DNA of 27,618 bases from Nitrospira sp. UBA5699 (lineage in GTDB: Bacteria > Nitrospirota > Nitrospiria > Nitrospirales > Nitrospiraceae): NCBI GenBank assembly GCA_002420105.1, contig DIHJ01000085.1:23951-51568 (forward strand), read 5' to 3'. The notes under the pieces are model-generated. The model was not told the DNA's origin. It was given only the letters and a program-made list of their open reading frames with translations, and did no database searches. Positions 12,826-20,916 of this stretch are shown here, one piece after another. A program made the translations under genes and the position numbers. Position 1 is the stretch's first letter, and every line of letters begins with the position of its first letter.

Positions 12826-13574
12826 CAGGTCTTGCTGGGCGCGGCGAGGGCTTTGCTGATCTCGCCGATCAGACGCCGTTCGATTTCCGCGGTTTCTTCG
12901 GGGCTGACGTTGAGAATACGCCCGCCCTGCGCCAGTTTCTCGAACTCCGCTTTTACGCTCAGGCGGGTGACGTTGGCGGGTTGGGCTTGCAGCGCGACCG
13001 TATATTGGTTTCTGAAGCCGGCGACCTCCAGCGAGACGGGATTGGAGACTTTCCGCTCCGTGACGAACACGGCTTTCTGGTCGGCCTTGATGCTGACCCT
13101 GACTTGATACCCGTTCCGGGCCAGGGCTTCTTCGACGGTTTTGGCCACGGCGCTCAGGGGACGGGGGAGGTCTTCGACCTGCGCGCCTTTGCTCTCGACG
13201 TGGATGCTCTGCGCGGCCTGCTCGAGGGCGGTTTTCTTGATGTCCGCGGTCAGCTTTCTCGCCTGGATCACTTGATTGTCGAGCTGCTCGGCCGCGGCTT
13301 TGGCCTCGGCTTTCGCGCTTTCGGTCGCTTTCTTGGCGTCGCGGATCTCCTGATTCAGCAGGTCGATCTGCTGCTGCATGACCTTGTTCCCGTCCTGCAG
13401 GGACGTCACCAGCGATTCCTGCCTGGCCAGTTGTTTGCGAAGCGTCTCGTTCTCCGCCTTGAGCGGCGAGTCGTCGGGTTTGCAGCCGGTCAGCGCGAGG
13501 AGGGTCGCAGCGCCGATCAGGGCGAGCCGGACCGTCCGGCCGCTCGTTCGCGGATGTGTCGCACGGGTCTTCAT
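12825..13574 (-). CDS. coiled-coil lipoprotein of unknown function
   Basis: This 249-residue protein has a lipobox (LLALTGC, C31) and would be anchored to a membrane facing the periplasm. Residues 37-120 form a heptad-rich coiled coil (LKAENETLRKQLARQES, then DLLNQEIRDAKKATESAKAEAK). The rest is a folded domain with VAKTVEEALARNGYQV, VSLEVAGFRNQYTVAL and LSVKAEFEKLAQGG, ending in an acidic helix. I do not recognise the family. It is directly coupled to the SUMF1 protein gene, so the two products probably interact. A GATAAT hexamer ten bases before the ATG could be a -10 element giving a very short leader. Confidence 0.7.
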   Translation of the reverse strand: MKTRATHPRTSGRTVRLALIGAATLLALTGCKPDDSPLKAENETLRKQLARQESLVTSLQDGNKVMQQQIDLLNQEIRDAKKATESAKAEAKAAAEQLDNQVIQARKLTADIKKTALEQAAQSIHVESKGAQVEDLPRPLSAVAKTVEEALARNGYQVRVSIKADQKAVFVTERKVSNPVSLEVAGFRNQYTVALQAQPANVTRLSVKAEFEKLAQGGRILNVSPEETAEIERRLIGEISKALAAPSKT

Positions 13575-13706
13575 CGTTTCGGCGATTATCCATGCTTCGC
13601 GGGCCGTTGTCCATGCCGATTCTCGCCCGCCCGCGGTTTGACCCTCCGGGATGCCGCGGGCTATTCTTTGGTCAAGAGGACAGGCCACTTCACGCAGGCG
13701 AGGACC

Positions 13707-14345
13707 ATGACGACCATGATCCGCAGGACGTTTTCCGTGCCGCCCCTGGGCTGCAATTGTTCCATCATCGGTGATCCGGTCACGAAGCAGGCCGTGGTGG
13801 TGGATCCGGGCGGCGCCCACGAGCGCATTCTCCGCGAAGTGCAGCAGCTCGGCTTGACGGTCGCCATGATTCTTCACACGCATGCCCACTTCGACCACTT
13901 TCTGGCCTCCGGTGAAATGAAGAAAGCGACCGGTGCGACGCTCTGCCTGCACGAAGACGACCGGGAATTGTGGGCCATGCTTGAAATTCAATGCCGGATG
14001 TTCGGCGTGCCCTATGTGCCCGTGCCGCCGCCGGACTACTGGCTGCGGGACGAAGAACAGCTTCTGATCGGTCAGGTGAGGGCTGTGGCGCTGCATACGC
14101 CCGGTCACACGCCGGGCTCCATGAGTTTTCACGTGCCGGAGGGGAGGCTCGTTCTGACCGGTGATACGCTGTTCCGGGGCAGCATCGGGCGCACGGACCT
14201 CTGGGGCGGCGATTTCGACGCCATCGAACAGTCCATCCGCGAACGGCTCTATACGCTGGAAGACGCCACGGCGGTCGTGACCGGGCACGGACCGGACACG
14301 GAAATCGGAGTGGAGAAGGAATCGAATCAATTCGTCCGTGCCTGA
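13707..14345 (+). CDS. metallo-beta-lactamase fold hydrolase, glyoxalase II-like
   Basis: This 212-residue cytoplasmic enzyme carries all metal ligands of the glyoxalase II-like branch: H59-x-H61-x-D63-H64 in THAHFDH, the histidine of LHTPGHTPGS, the aspartate of LTGDTLF and the late histidine of VTGHGPDT. The RGSIGRTDLWGGD block is typical of persulfide dioxygenase and hydroxyacylglutathione-hydrolase-like proteins. The N-terminal PLGCNCSIIGDP matches the usual first strand of this group. It probably hydrolyses a thioester; the substrate is unknown. ATG 13707 was used, with ATG 13716 as an alternative. It is divergent from the coiled-coil lipoprotein gene. Confidence 0.88.
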   Translation: MTTMIRRTFSVPPLGCNCSIIGDPVTKQAVVVDPGGAHERILREVQQLGLTVAMILHTHAHFDHFLASGEMKKATGATLCLHEDDRELWAMLEIQCRMFGVPYVPVPPPDYWLRDEEQLLIGQVRAVALHTPGHTPGSMSFHVPEGRLVLTGDTLFRGSIGRTDLWGGDFDAIEQSIRERLYTLEDATAVVTGHGPDTEIGVEKESNQFVRA

Positions 14346-14363
14346 CGCGCGGGGGAGGTGACC

Positions 14364-14870
14364 ATGACACAGCGGGGTTGGTCGATCTTCTCGGGGCTGT
14401 TCGCGGGATTGGTCTTGTGCGGGATGGCGCAGGCCGCCGAACCTCAATCCGCCCCTTCCGAGCCGGTCACGATTGCCGAGGTGGACGTCCGCCTCTCCGA
14501 TCGCGGGCCGGTCGTGCTGCTCCATGCAGAGGGCAAGGCCATTCCGATCTTCGTCGACATGACGGTGGCCCTTTCGATTCAGGGCGCCTTGAAAGGGGAA
14601 AAGCTCTCCCGACCGTTGACGCACGACCTCATGCGCACGGTGTTGGAGACGTTCGGCGGGAAGGTGACGCAGACGGTCATCACGCTGAAAGGCGGCACCT
14701 ATTATGGCGCCCTGACCGTGGCGTTCCGGGGGGACGTGCAGGTGTTCGACAGCCGATCCTCCGACTCCATCGCGCTGGCCATTCATTTCAAGGCCCCGAT
14801 CATCGTGGGACGGGATCTGCTGAACTCGGCGGGACGGGTGTTGGAGCAGCCGAAACCGGAGGACTTGTGA
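14364..14870 (+). CDS. exported bifunctional nuclease (BFN/DUF151) domain protein
   Basis: This 168-residue protein begins with a signal peptide (WSIFSGLFAGLVLCGMAQA then AEPQS), so it should be secreted to the periplasm. The mature part is a DUF151/bifunctional-nuclease domain: TIAEVDVRLSDRGPVVLLHAEG, the IPIFVDMTVALSIQGALKG block, HDLMRTVLETFGGKVTQTVI, TYYGALTVAF and VFDSRSSDSIALAIHFKAPIIV, the last being the family's D-S-R-P-S-D-A-I-A-L block with P replaced by S. The start ATG 14364 has GGAGG upstream; GTG 14358 is less likely. The nuclease activity of the fold was described for a plant protein; activity here is unproven. It begins 18 bases after the hydrolase gene and is probably cotranscribed. 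Confidence 0.8.
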   Translation: MTQRGWSIFSGLFAGLVLCGMAQAAEPQSAPSEPVTIAEVDVRLSDRGPVVLLHAEGKAIPIFVDMTVALSIQGALKGEKLSRPLTHDLMRTVLETFGGKVTQTVITLKGGTYYGALTVAFRGDVQVFDSRSSDSIALAIHFKAPIIVGRDLLNSAGRVLEQPKPEDL

Positions 14871-14874
14871 CCGG

Positions 14875-15195
14875 CTACTCCGCCGCCATCCGTTCCTTCA
14901 GGCGCGCCAGGCGTTTGTCGGTCGACTGTTTGATGAAGGCCATGTTTTGCGCGAGGTGCTGCTCCGCGGTGATCCGGCCTTCCTCGCGCCGTTTCAGCTG
15001 GTCGAGGCCGAACTGGGCGATGGCAGGCCCGTCTTCCTTATTCAACGCCTTCCAGATCTCCGCGCAGCGGGCTTGCTTCGCGGCGGGGTAGGCGTCGCAG
15101 GGGGGATCGGCCGCCGAGGCCCATCCTGCGACGATTCCCGCGCACATCACGGTGATGGTCAGCCGTTTTATGCTGGTGTAGGTTCTGATCCGCAT
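14875..15195 (-). CDS. small secreted protein of unknown function
   Basis: This 106-residue protein has a signal peptide (MRIRTYTSIKRLTITVMCAGIV then AGWASA) and a helical mature part with two cysteines (DPPCDAYPAAKQARCAEIW) that could form a disulfide, then an acid-base-rich helix ending ERMAAE. I do not recognise the family. Its ATG and that of the divergent methyltransferase gene lie in the same palindrome GCATGC (15192-15197), so one of the two starts is probably wrong or their promoters lie inside each other's coding region. A longer frame to 15225 exists. It converges with the BFN gene four bases away with no terminator between. Confidence 0.6.
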   Translation of the reverse strand: MRIRTYTSIKRLTITVMCAGIVAGWASAADPPCDAYPAAKQARCAEIWKALNKEDGPAIAQFGLDQLKRREEGRITAEQHLAQNMAFIKQSTDKRLARLKERMAAE

Positions 15196-15850
15196 GCCGC
15201 ACGCTCGCCGCTCGTACGATAGCACATCTCGCGTTGTTCTGCCGACGATCGCGGCTTACGAGCGGGATGCTGAGGCGTTTCTCTCTCGCTGGGGCCGACG
15301 GCGCTACCGGCGGCCTCCGTTGCTCCGCCGCTGGGAGCTGTTACTCCCGAAACAGGCACGACTGCTGGATCTGGGGTGCGGCGGCGGACAGGATGCCCGG
15401 TATTTGCGACGGGCCGGGTATCGGGTGATCGGGCTGGACCGGACGGCGGCGCTCCTGGCCTTCGCGCGCCGTCGCGCGCGTGCATTGCCTCTGATCCGCG
15501 CCGACCTGCGCTGTCTCCCGCTGCGTCCGGGCAGCATCCAGGGTCTGTGGGCCGCGGCCTCCCTGATCCATCTGCCCAAGGCGGCGGTGCGCGACGTGAT
15601 GGCAGACCTGCTCGATCTCGTGCGCCCCGGCGGGGTGCTGGCGGCCACCTTCGCGCACGGGATCAGAAGCCGGCTGGTCCCGGGCGGCTGGATTCCCGGC
15701 CGCTACTTCGCCCGATGGACGAAGGATGAACTGGGCCGCATGCTGTCGGCCGCCGGCTGGCGGGTGATCGAGTCGAGGGTCGTGACCGGACAGGAACGAA
15801 AGGGCCGGTGGATCAATGTGATCGCAAGGCGAAGCGCCGACAGGCCCTAA
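15194..15850 (+). CDS. class I SAM-dependent methyltransferase
   Basis: This 218-residue cytoplasmic protein has the S-adenosylmethionine fold: motif I LLDLGCGGGQDARYLRRAG, the acidic second strand VIGLDRTAALLAFAR, motif II region LIRADLRCLPLRPGSIQGLW and a post-motif RPGGVLAATF. It is rich in arginine. The substrate is unknown; such short enzymes act on small molecules or on proteins. No other in-frame start appears before the conserved region, so ATG 15194 was used. Its stop overlaps that of trpS on the other strand (15847-15850), with no terminator between. Confidence 0.85.
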   Translation: MPHARRSYDSTSRVVLPTIAAYERDAEAFLSRWGRRRYRRPPLLRRWELLLPKQARLLDLGCGGGQDARYLRRAGYRVIGLDRTAALLAFARRRARALPLIRADLRCLPLRPGSIQGLWAAASLIHLPKAAVRDVMADLLDLVRPGGVLAATFAHGIRSRLVPGGWIPGRYFARWTKDELGRMLSAAGWRVIESRVVTGQERKGRWINVIARRSADRP

Positions 15851-16839
15851 ATCTTCATCGCCTCGGTGACGTCGTGCAGCGTGGCTTTCGCCACGGCGGC
15901 GGCCTTGCGGCTGCCCTCCTCGACGATCTCGTCGAGCCGTGAGGGGTGTTGGACCAACGTGGCCCTCGCCTCCCAGATCGGCGCCATTTGCGCCACCAGC
16001 CGGTCCGCGACCAGCTTCTTGCAGTCGATACAGCCGATGGCGGCGGTGCGGCACTCCTTGTTGATCTGTTCCTGCACGGCGGCCGGCGAATAGATTTTGT
16101 GGAATTCGTAGACGGGGCAGAGATCCGGATTGCCCGGATCGGTGCGCCGCACGCGGGCGGGGTCGGTCACCATCGTTTTCAGTTTCTGGCGAACCACCGG
16201 CTCGCTGTCGGACAGGTTGATCGTATTGCCGTAGCTCTTGCTCATCTTGCGGCCGTCGGTGCCGAGCACCTTGGGAAACTTCGTCAGGTGTTCCTTCGGC
16301 TCGGGGAACACAGGCTGCTTGTACAGGTCGTTGAACCGTCTGGCCACCTCGCGCGTGAGTTCCAGATGGGGGAGCTGGTCTTTTCCGACCGGAACGAAAT
16401 CCGGTTTGTACAGGAGGATATCGGCCGCCTGCAGGACCGGATAACCGAGAAACCCGTAGGTGCTGAGGTCCTTCTCTTTGATCTCCTCCTGCTTTTCCTT
16501 GTACGTCGGGTTCCGTTCCAGCCAGGACACGGGAATCAACATCGAAAACAGCAGGTGCAGGACGGCATGCTCCGGGATGCGTGATTGGACGAACACCGTG
16601 GCGCGGGCGGGATCGATTCCGGCGGCCAGCCAGTCGATGAGGAGTTCGCGCACGAACTCCCGGATCCGGCTGGTATCGGCGTAGTTCGTCGAGAGCGCGT
16701 GCCAATCCGCGACGAAGAAGTAGCACTCGTAGTGATCTTGCAGCGCCTTCCAGTTCTCCAGGGCGCCGAGATAATTGCCGAGGTGCATGAGCCCGCTGGG
16801 CTGCATGCCGCTCAGGACTCGCTTCCGGGGCGTCGTCAT
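15847..16839 (-). CDS. trpS: tryptophanyl-tRNA synthetase
   Basis: This 330-residue protein joins tryptophan to tRNA-Trp in the cytoplasm. It has the class I signatures: a HIGH-like PSGLMHLGNYLGA near residue 15 and a KMSKS loop in DGRKMSKSYGN, with ADWHALSTNY, VSWLERNPTYKEK and PVLQAADILLYKPDFVPVG of the tryptophan site in order. Length and C-terminus are normal for bacterial TrpRS. Its ATG overlaps the stop of the M50 protease gene (ATGA), so the two are translationally coupled, an arrangement seen in several bacteria. There is no T-box or trp leader visible upstream because the upstream sequence is coding. Confidence 0.96.
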   Translation of the reverse strand: MTTPRKRVLSGMQPSGLMHLGNYLGALENWKALQDHYECYFFVADWHALSTNYADTSRIREFVRELLIDWLAAGIDPARATVFVQSRIPEHAVLHLLFSMLIPVSWLERNPTYKEKQEEIKEKDLSTYGFLGYPVLQAADILLYKPDFVPVGKDQLPHLELTREVARRFNDLYKQPVFPEPKEHLTKFPKVLGTDGRKMSKSYGNTINLSDSEPVVRQKLKTMVTDPARVRRTDPGNPDLCPVYEFHKIYSPAAVQEQINKECRTAAIGCIDCKKLVADRLVAQMAPIWEARATLVQHPSRLDEIVEEGSRKAAAVAKATLHDVTEAMKI

Positions 16840-17579
16840 TGAGAAGCTCCTGCGCTGAGGCCGATCGCGGCCGAGAGGATTGTACCTGAAAGGCTTGATG
16901 CGAATGTACTGGTAATCGTATGGATCACCCGGAGGTCGCGGTCGAACACGAGCAGCCCGACGAGAATCAGCATGCCGTACGGTTCGAGGCGCGCGAGCGC
17001 CAGGGCCGGTTGCGGCGGCAGCAGGCTCACGAGGATGCGTCCGCCGTCCAGGGGCGGAATCGGAATGAGATTGAACAGCGCCAGGAATACGTTGACCAGG
17101 ACGGAATAGAGCGCCATGACGGCGACGGGCAGCAGCACGACCGTCGCCGCCGACGTTCCCGCCTCCTCCGCCGCGCCGGGAGGCGTGTCCGCCATCAACG
17201 ACGGGTTGATCGACAGGAGCGCCGCGAGCAGAAGGGCGCTTGCGGCGGCCAGGGCAAGATTCATCCCCGGGCCGGCCGCGGCGACCAGGGCCATGTCGCG
17301 GCGCGGGCGCGCCATGTTCCGGGGGTCGACGGGAACGGGCCTGGCCCAGCCGATGAGAAAACTGCCCGGAAGCATCAGGCAGAGCAGGGGCATGATGATG
17401 GTGCCGAACAGATCGATGTGAGCCAGCGGGTTCATCGTGAGCCGGCCCTGCAGCTTGGCGGTCGGGTCGCCGCATTTGTCGGCGACCCAGCCATGGGCGT
17501 ATTCGTGCAGCACCATGGCGAAGAGGAGCGGGAGCGCTTTATAGGACAGGGAGAAAAGCAGTTGCGGTAGATCGTTCAT
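16836..17579 (-). CDS. M50 family site-2 zinc metalloprotease
   Basis: This 247-residue integral membrane protease has the HExxH zinc motif in LHEYAHG (H25, E26, H29) in its first membrane segment and the third ligand in NLIPIPPLDGGRI near residue 170. NPLAHIDLFGTI, a conserved block, lies between. About five hydrophobic segments are visible. It belongs to the short, PDZ-less group close to SpoIVFB/Rv-type rhomboid-independent proteases that sit next to trpS in many genomes. Its substrate is unknown. Its start follows the LpoA-like gene's stop by 12 bases on the same strand, so the three genes (17592-19577, this one and trpS) form one operon. Confidence 0.92.
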   Translation of the reverse strand: MNDLPQLLFSLSYKALPLLFAMVLHEYAHGWVADKCGDPTAKLQGRLTMNPLAHIDLFGTIIMPLLCLMLPGSFLIGWARPVPVDPRNMARPRRDMALVAAAGPGMNLALAAASALLLAALLSINPSLMADTPPGAAEEAGTSAATVVLLPVAVMALYSVLVNVFLALFNLIPIPPLDGGRILVSLLPPQPALALARLEPYGMLILVGLLVFDRDLRVIHTITSTFASSLSGTILSAAIGLSAGASQ

Positions 17580-17591
17580 GCTGGTGCGGCG

Positions 17592-19577
17592 CTAGTCGAC
17601 TTGCGTGAAGCGCCCTCGTTTGAGTTGAATCAGAAAGAGCGGCCGGTTCAGCGTGCCGTCCTGTCCGAACGCCGCCGGTCCTCCCAGGGCGGGGAGATCC
17701 TGCTGCGCGGTGAGATACTCGCGCACGGATTCACCGGAGGTCGCCCCTTTCCTGATCGCCTCGATCACAAATTTCCCGGCATCGTATCCCTGCACGGCAA
17801 AAAGCGTGGGCGTGGTCTGGAAGCGCTTCTTATAATGCCCGACGAAATCCTGCACGGCGGGATTCGGGCTTTCGGCAAAGAATCCGTCGACGAACAACGC
17901 GCCGTCGAGGGATTGGTCCCCCGTTCGGGCGAGGTCCGGCGCATTCCATCCGTTCGTGCCGAGCAGCGGCACTTTCATGTCGTGAAAGTTCAGCTGGGCC
18001 GCGATGATGCCGACGTCCGAGGCCCGGCCGGGAATAAAGACGGCGTCGAAGCCCGGCGTGTAGAGAATCTTCTTGTCGAGCTTCGTGAGTTTGCCGCCGG
18101 TTTTCGTGGGATCGACCGGCACGGCGAGTCCGTACTTCTTCAGGTCTTCGGCCTTCATCCGTTTCAGCTGCGCGCCCACGTCGGATTCGCCTTCTTTGTA
18201 GGATTCGATGGCGATGATTTCGCCGTCGTGCTGGCGCACGTCCTGGGCGAAGAGCCGCGCCATCTCACGCCCGTAGGCCGTGTCCGGATGCAGAATGCAG
18301 AAACGCCGGTACCCCAGCTCGGCGAGGGCGTAACCGGCGATCCGTTTGGCCTGGGATTGATAGGTCAGGGCCGTGCTGAACGTAAAGCTGCCGAGCCGCC
18401 TGACGTTCGGAAGCGTGGCCGTCGGCGTCAGGAGCGGGATGCGCGCGCGCTCGGCAAGTTCGGCCATGACCGGCAGGTTCTTCGAAAGGAGCGGGCCGAT
18501 GACGGCGACGGGCCGCTCGTCGGCCAGCAGACTCGAAAAGTCGTCCAGGAACGACGCCTGGGAAGCCTCGACGTCTTTGACCAGCAGGCCCACGGACGGC
18601 CCTCCCGCGCGATCGCCGTTCAATTCCACGGCCAGTTGAATCCCGCTCAGAACGTCGTTGGCGAACGAGGCGAGCTTTCCGGAGAGCGGGAGCACCGCGG
18701 CGATCAGGAATTGATGGGACTTGAGTCTGGTTTGCAGGGAAGCCAGCAGCTCGGAGGACCTGGCCGCCTGGGGATGCGTGGGAAAGTTCGTGAGAAATTG
18801 GTGAATCTGCCGGACGGCCTGATGGTCCTCGCCCCGTCCCACGTAGAGGTCGATCAGGCGGAGCGCGGCGAGATCGCCCGGGAAACTTTTCGGATAGGCT
18901 TCCCGGATCCGGTCGAGCGTTTTTTTGTCGAACGAGTCGTTGATCAACTCGCGGATGTGGGCGCGGATCTCGTCGGCCTGGTCTCCCTGGGTGAGCGCGA
19001 TCTCGTCGAGCCAGGCCTGGATCGCGCGGACCGGCTCCTTCTTTTGGAGGTAGAGCTCCCCGCTCAGGTGGACGGCTTCGCGTTTCGTGATGTCGTCGTG
19101 CGAGAGCGTGCGAAGGCCGGTCAGAATCGGGAGCGCGAGGTCCGGATTGCCCATGGCGGCATGGGTGCGGGCCAGCATCAATTTCCCCCGGTCGATCACT
19201 TCCGAATTCGGGAATTCCGTCTGGAGTTGTTGCAGATATTTGAGGCCTTCGCCGTATTGCTGCCCGCTGAAAAGCGCGGCGCCCAGAAGCAGATAGGCAT
19301 CGTCGAGCAGGTCCGGCTTGGGATTGGTGCCGAGAAATCGGCGGAGGATCGTGATGGCTTCCTCCGACTGGCCCGCGTCGATCAGCCGCTTGGCCTGGTT
19401 GAGGGTCGGGTGATTCGCCGGGACGTTCTTGGCCGGCTCGGCGTAGGCGGCCATCTGCACAGGCTCGAACGGCCAGGCACCGACGGCGAGCCACGACAGG
19501 GTGGCGGCGATGCAGGCGGACGCGAGTTTCAACGGCATTCGACGAGGACGACGGGGCGGTATGAACCGGCTGGCCAT
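17592..19577 (-). CDS. TPR plus periplasmic-binding fold protein, LpoA-like
   Basis: This protein of about 661 residues has a signal segment, then TPR repeats (about residues 50-280, for example LNQAKRLIDAGQSEEAITIL, LLLGAALFSGQQYGEGLKYL) and a Leu/Ile/Val-binding-type periplasmic domain (about 295-640, LIAAVLPLSGKLASFANDVLSGI, VIGPLLSKN, IPLLTPTAT, FCILHPDTAYGREMA). This order is that of LpoA, the activator of the cell-wall synthase PBP1A, but no lipobox cysteine is present, so it is probably soluble in the periplasm. ATG 19577 was used; a TTG at 19613 and an ATG at 19538 are alternatives. A promoter at 19620-19648 lies just upstream, back to back with xerD. Confidence 0.8.
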   Translation of the reverse strand: MASRFIPPRRPRRMPLKLASACIAATLSWLAVGAWPFEPVQMAAYAEPAKNVPANHPTLNQAKRLIDAGQSEEAITILRRFLGTNPKPDLLDDAYLLLGAALFSGQQYGEGLKYLQQLQTEFPNSEVIDRGKLMLARTHAAMGNPDLALPILTGLRTLSHDDITKREAVHLSGELYLQKKEPVRAIQAWLDEIALTQGDQADEIRAHIRELINDSFDKKTLDRIREAYPKSFPGDLAALRLIDLYVGRGEDHQAVRQIHQFLTNFPTHPQAARSSELLASLQTRLKSHQFLIAAVLPLSGKLASFANDVLSGIQLAVELNGDRAGGPSVGLLVKDVEASQASFLDDFSSLLADERPVAVIGPLLSKNLPVMAELAERARIPLLTPTATLPNVRRLGSFTFSTALTYQSQAKRIAGYALAELGYRRFCILHPDTAYGREMARLFAQDVRQHDGEIIAIESYKEGESDVGAQLKRMKAEDLKKYGLAVPVDPTKTGGKLTKLDKKILYTPGFDAVFIPGRASDVGIIAAQLNFHDMKVPLLGTNGWNAPDLARTGDQSLDGALFVDGFFAESPNPAVQDFVGHYKKRFQTTPTLFAVQGYDAGKFVIEAIRKGATSGESVREYLTAQQDLPALGGPAAFGQDGTLNRPLFLIQLKRGRFTQVD

Positions 19578-19619
19578 GGGTAGTGATGGTCGTACGCGAC
19601 GCGATTTTCGCAATGGTGA

Positions 19620-19648
19620 CTACTATCGGAATCCCCGGGGGGTGTCAA
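19620..19648 (-). promoter_or_regulatory. promoter of the LpoA-like gene operon
   Basis: On the minus strand a perfect TTGACA (19648-19643) is followed after 17 bases by TAGTAG (19625-19620). The -10 is weak (3 of 6), but -35 and spacing are ideal. Transcription would start near 19613. Confidence 0.55.
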
Positions 19649-19663
19649 GGTTATCCGGCTGCG

Positions 19664-19692
19664 TTGTGTTCGCGGAAACGATTGGCTATCAT
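19664..19692 (+). promoter_or_regulatory. xerD promoter, near-leaderless
   Basis: TTGTGT, 17 bases, then TATCAT (5 of 6 to the -10 consensus) at 19687-19692, followed after seven bases by the xerD ATG at 19700. No ribosome site precedes the ATG, so the transcript is probably leaderless. Confidence 0.5.
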
Positions 19693-19699
19693 CGCCGCG

Positions 19700-20617
19700 A
19701 TGGACACCGATCCGCTGGTGGAGCGCTATCTGACTCATTTGCGCGTGGAAGGCGGGTTGTCCCGCAATACCGTCGAAGCCTACCGGCGCGATCTCGCAAA
19801 ATTCCAGGCCTATCTCGACAGGGAGAGGATCACGCCGGTCCGCCGGGTGACGGCGGATACGGTGCGGGGATTTCTGAAGGCGCTCAACGCGGCCTCTCTC
19901 TCGCCTGTCTCCTCGGCCCGTTGTCTCTCGGCCGTTCGGGGATGGCTTCGATTTCTCCGGCAGGAACGCATCATCGATGAGAATCCCGCGGTCGACGTGA
20001 CGGCGGGGCTTCGGGGCGTGCGGTTGCCGAAAACGCTCTCGCAGCGCGAGGTCGCGGCGCTGCTGGAGGCGCCGTCTCAGGCGACGCCGGAGAGCGCGCG
20101 GAACCGCGTCATGGTGGAACTGCTCTACGCGACGGGGCTTCGCGTGTCGGAACTGGTGTCTCTCGAGGTCGCGCAGGTGAACGTCGAGGTGGGGTATCTC
20201 CGGGTGACGGGCAAGGGGGCGAAGCAGCGCATCGTTCCCATGGGAGAATGCGCGCGCGCGCTGCTTCAGCAGTATGTGGAACAGGTCCGTCCTCAGTTCC
20301 TGCGGAAGCGGGTGTCACGCTTCGTCTTCGTCACTCGTCGCGGCGGTCCGCCGACCAGGCAGGCGTTCTGGAAAGCCCTCCGTCAGCGCGCCAGGCATGC
20401 GGGCATCACGACGGAACTTTCTCCCCACGTCTTGAGGCACTCGTTCGCGACCCATCTGCTGGAAGGCGGAGCGGATCTTCGGTCGGTGCAAACCATGCTC
20501 GGTCACGCCAGCATCGCGACGACGCAAATCTACACGCATGTCGAGCGCGAGCGGCTCAAGCAGGTGCATACGGCCTTTTTCCCGCGGCAGGGACGACGCA
20601 AGGGAAAACCATCCTGA
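19700..20617 (+). CDS. xerD: tyrosine recombinase XerD (or XerC)
   Basis: This 305-residue protein resolves chromosome dimers at dif during division together with a partner recombinase. It has the N-terminal SAM-like core-binding domain (residues 5-90) and the catalytic domain with R148 (ATGLRVSEL), K172 (GKGAKQR), H243 and R246 (HVLRHSFATHL), H269 (LGHASIATTQ) and the nucleophile Y278. Length matches XerC/XerD and not phage or integron integrases: the additional alpha-helix of IntI enzymes is missing. The XerD name is favoured by the opening DTDPLVERYLTHL, but XerC is possible. It is followed by tRNA-Val with no terminator between. Confidence 0.85.
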   Translation: MDTDPLVERYLTHLRVEGGLSRNTVEAYRRDLAKFQAYLDRERITPVRRVTADTVRGFLKALNAASLSPVSSARCLSAVRGWLRFLRQERIIDENPAVDVTAGLRGVRLPKTLSQREVAALLEAPSQATPESARNRVMVELLYATGLRVSELVSLEVAQVNVEVGYLRVTGKGAKQRIVPMGECARALLQQYVEQVRPQFLRKRVSRFVFVTRRGGPPTRQAFWKALRQRARHAGITTELSPHVLRHSFATHLLEGGADLRSVQTMLGHASIATTQIYTHVERERLKQVHTAFFPRQGRRKGKPS

Positions 20618-20666
20618 AAAGGCGGGACGCTCCAAAAAGAATCTGCAAGAAGGGTGCGAGATTCGG

Positions 20667-20695
20667 TTGACAAGGGCCGATGGACTTGGTAGCAT
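20667..20695 (+). promoter_or_regulatory. promoter of tRNA-Val
   Basis: A perfect TTGACA (20667-20672), a 17-base spacer and TAGCAT (20690-20695, 4 of 6) precede the tRNA. Transcription would start near 20702, 16 bases before the mature 5' end. Confidence 0.65.
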
Positions 20696-20717
20696 CCGCC
20701 AGCTTGCTAAGAAAATC

Positions 20718-20793
20718 GGGCGGATAGCTCAGTTGGAAGAGCGCTGCCCTTACAAGGCAGAGGTCACAGGTTCGATCCCTGTTCCGCCTACCA
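20718..20793 (+). tRNA. tRNA-Val (TAC)
   Basis: A 76-base cloverleaf with acceptor GGGCGGA/TCCGCCT, D arm GCTCAGTTGGAAGAGC, anticodon stem CTGCC/GGCAG around the loop CTTACAA (anticodon TAC, 20751-20753), T arm with GGTTCGATCC and encoded CCA. The first pair is G1-T72, a wobble; valine tRNAs usually have G-C there. Confidence 0.95.
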
Positions 20794-20899
20794 CGGTGAT
20801 AGCGGGTTGAGGTGGCCGGAATCGGGGACGGAAAGCACGAAACACGAACTCAAGACGGGACAAACCGCTACAGATAGTCTTGTCGATCAAATCTTCCGC

Positions 20900-20905
20900 T
20901 ATAAG
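20900..20905 (+). promoter_or_regulatory. possible -10 element for tRNA-Asp
   Basis: TATAAG (5 of 6) lies 11 bases before tRNA-Asp. A -35 is not clear. Separate initiation or read-through from tRNA-Val are both possible; the 123 bases between the tRNAs contain nothing else recognisable. Confidence 0.3.
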
Positions 20906-20916
20906 TAGAGTCACGA

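Noticed and set aside
17601..19583. 660-codon open frame on the plus strand opposite the LpoA-like gene
   Set aside because: It is the antisense of a convincing gene in GC-rich DNA, has no recognisable motif or signal, and reflects codon bias.
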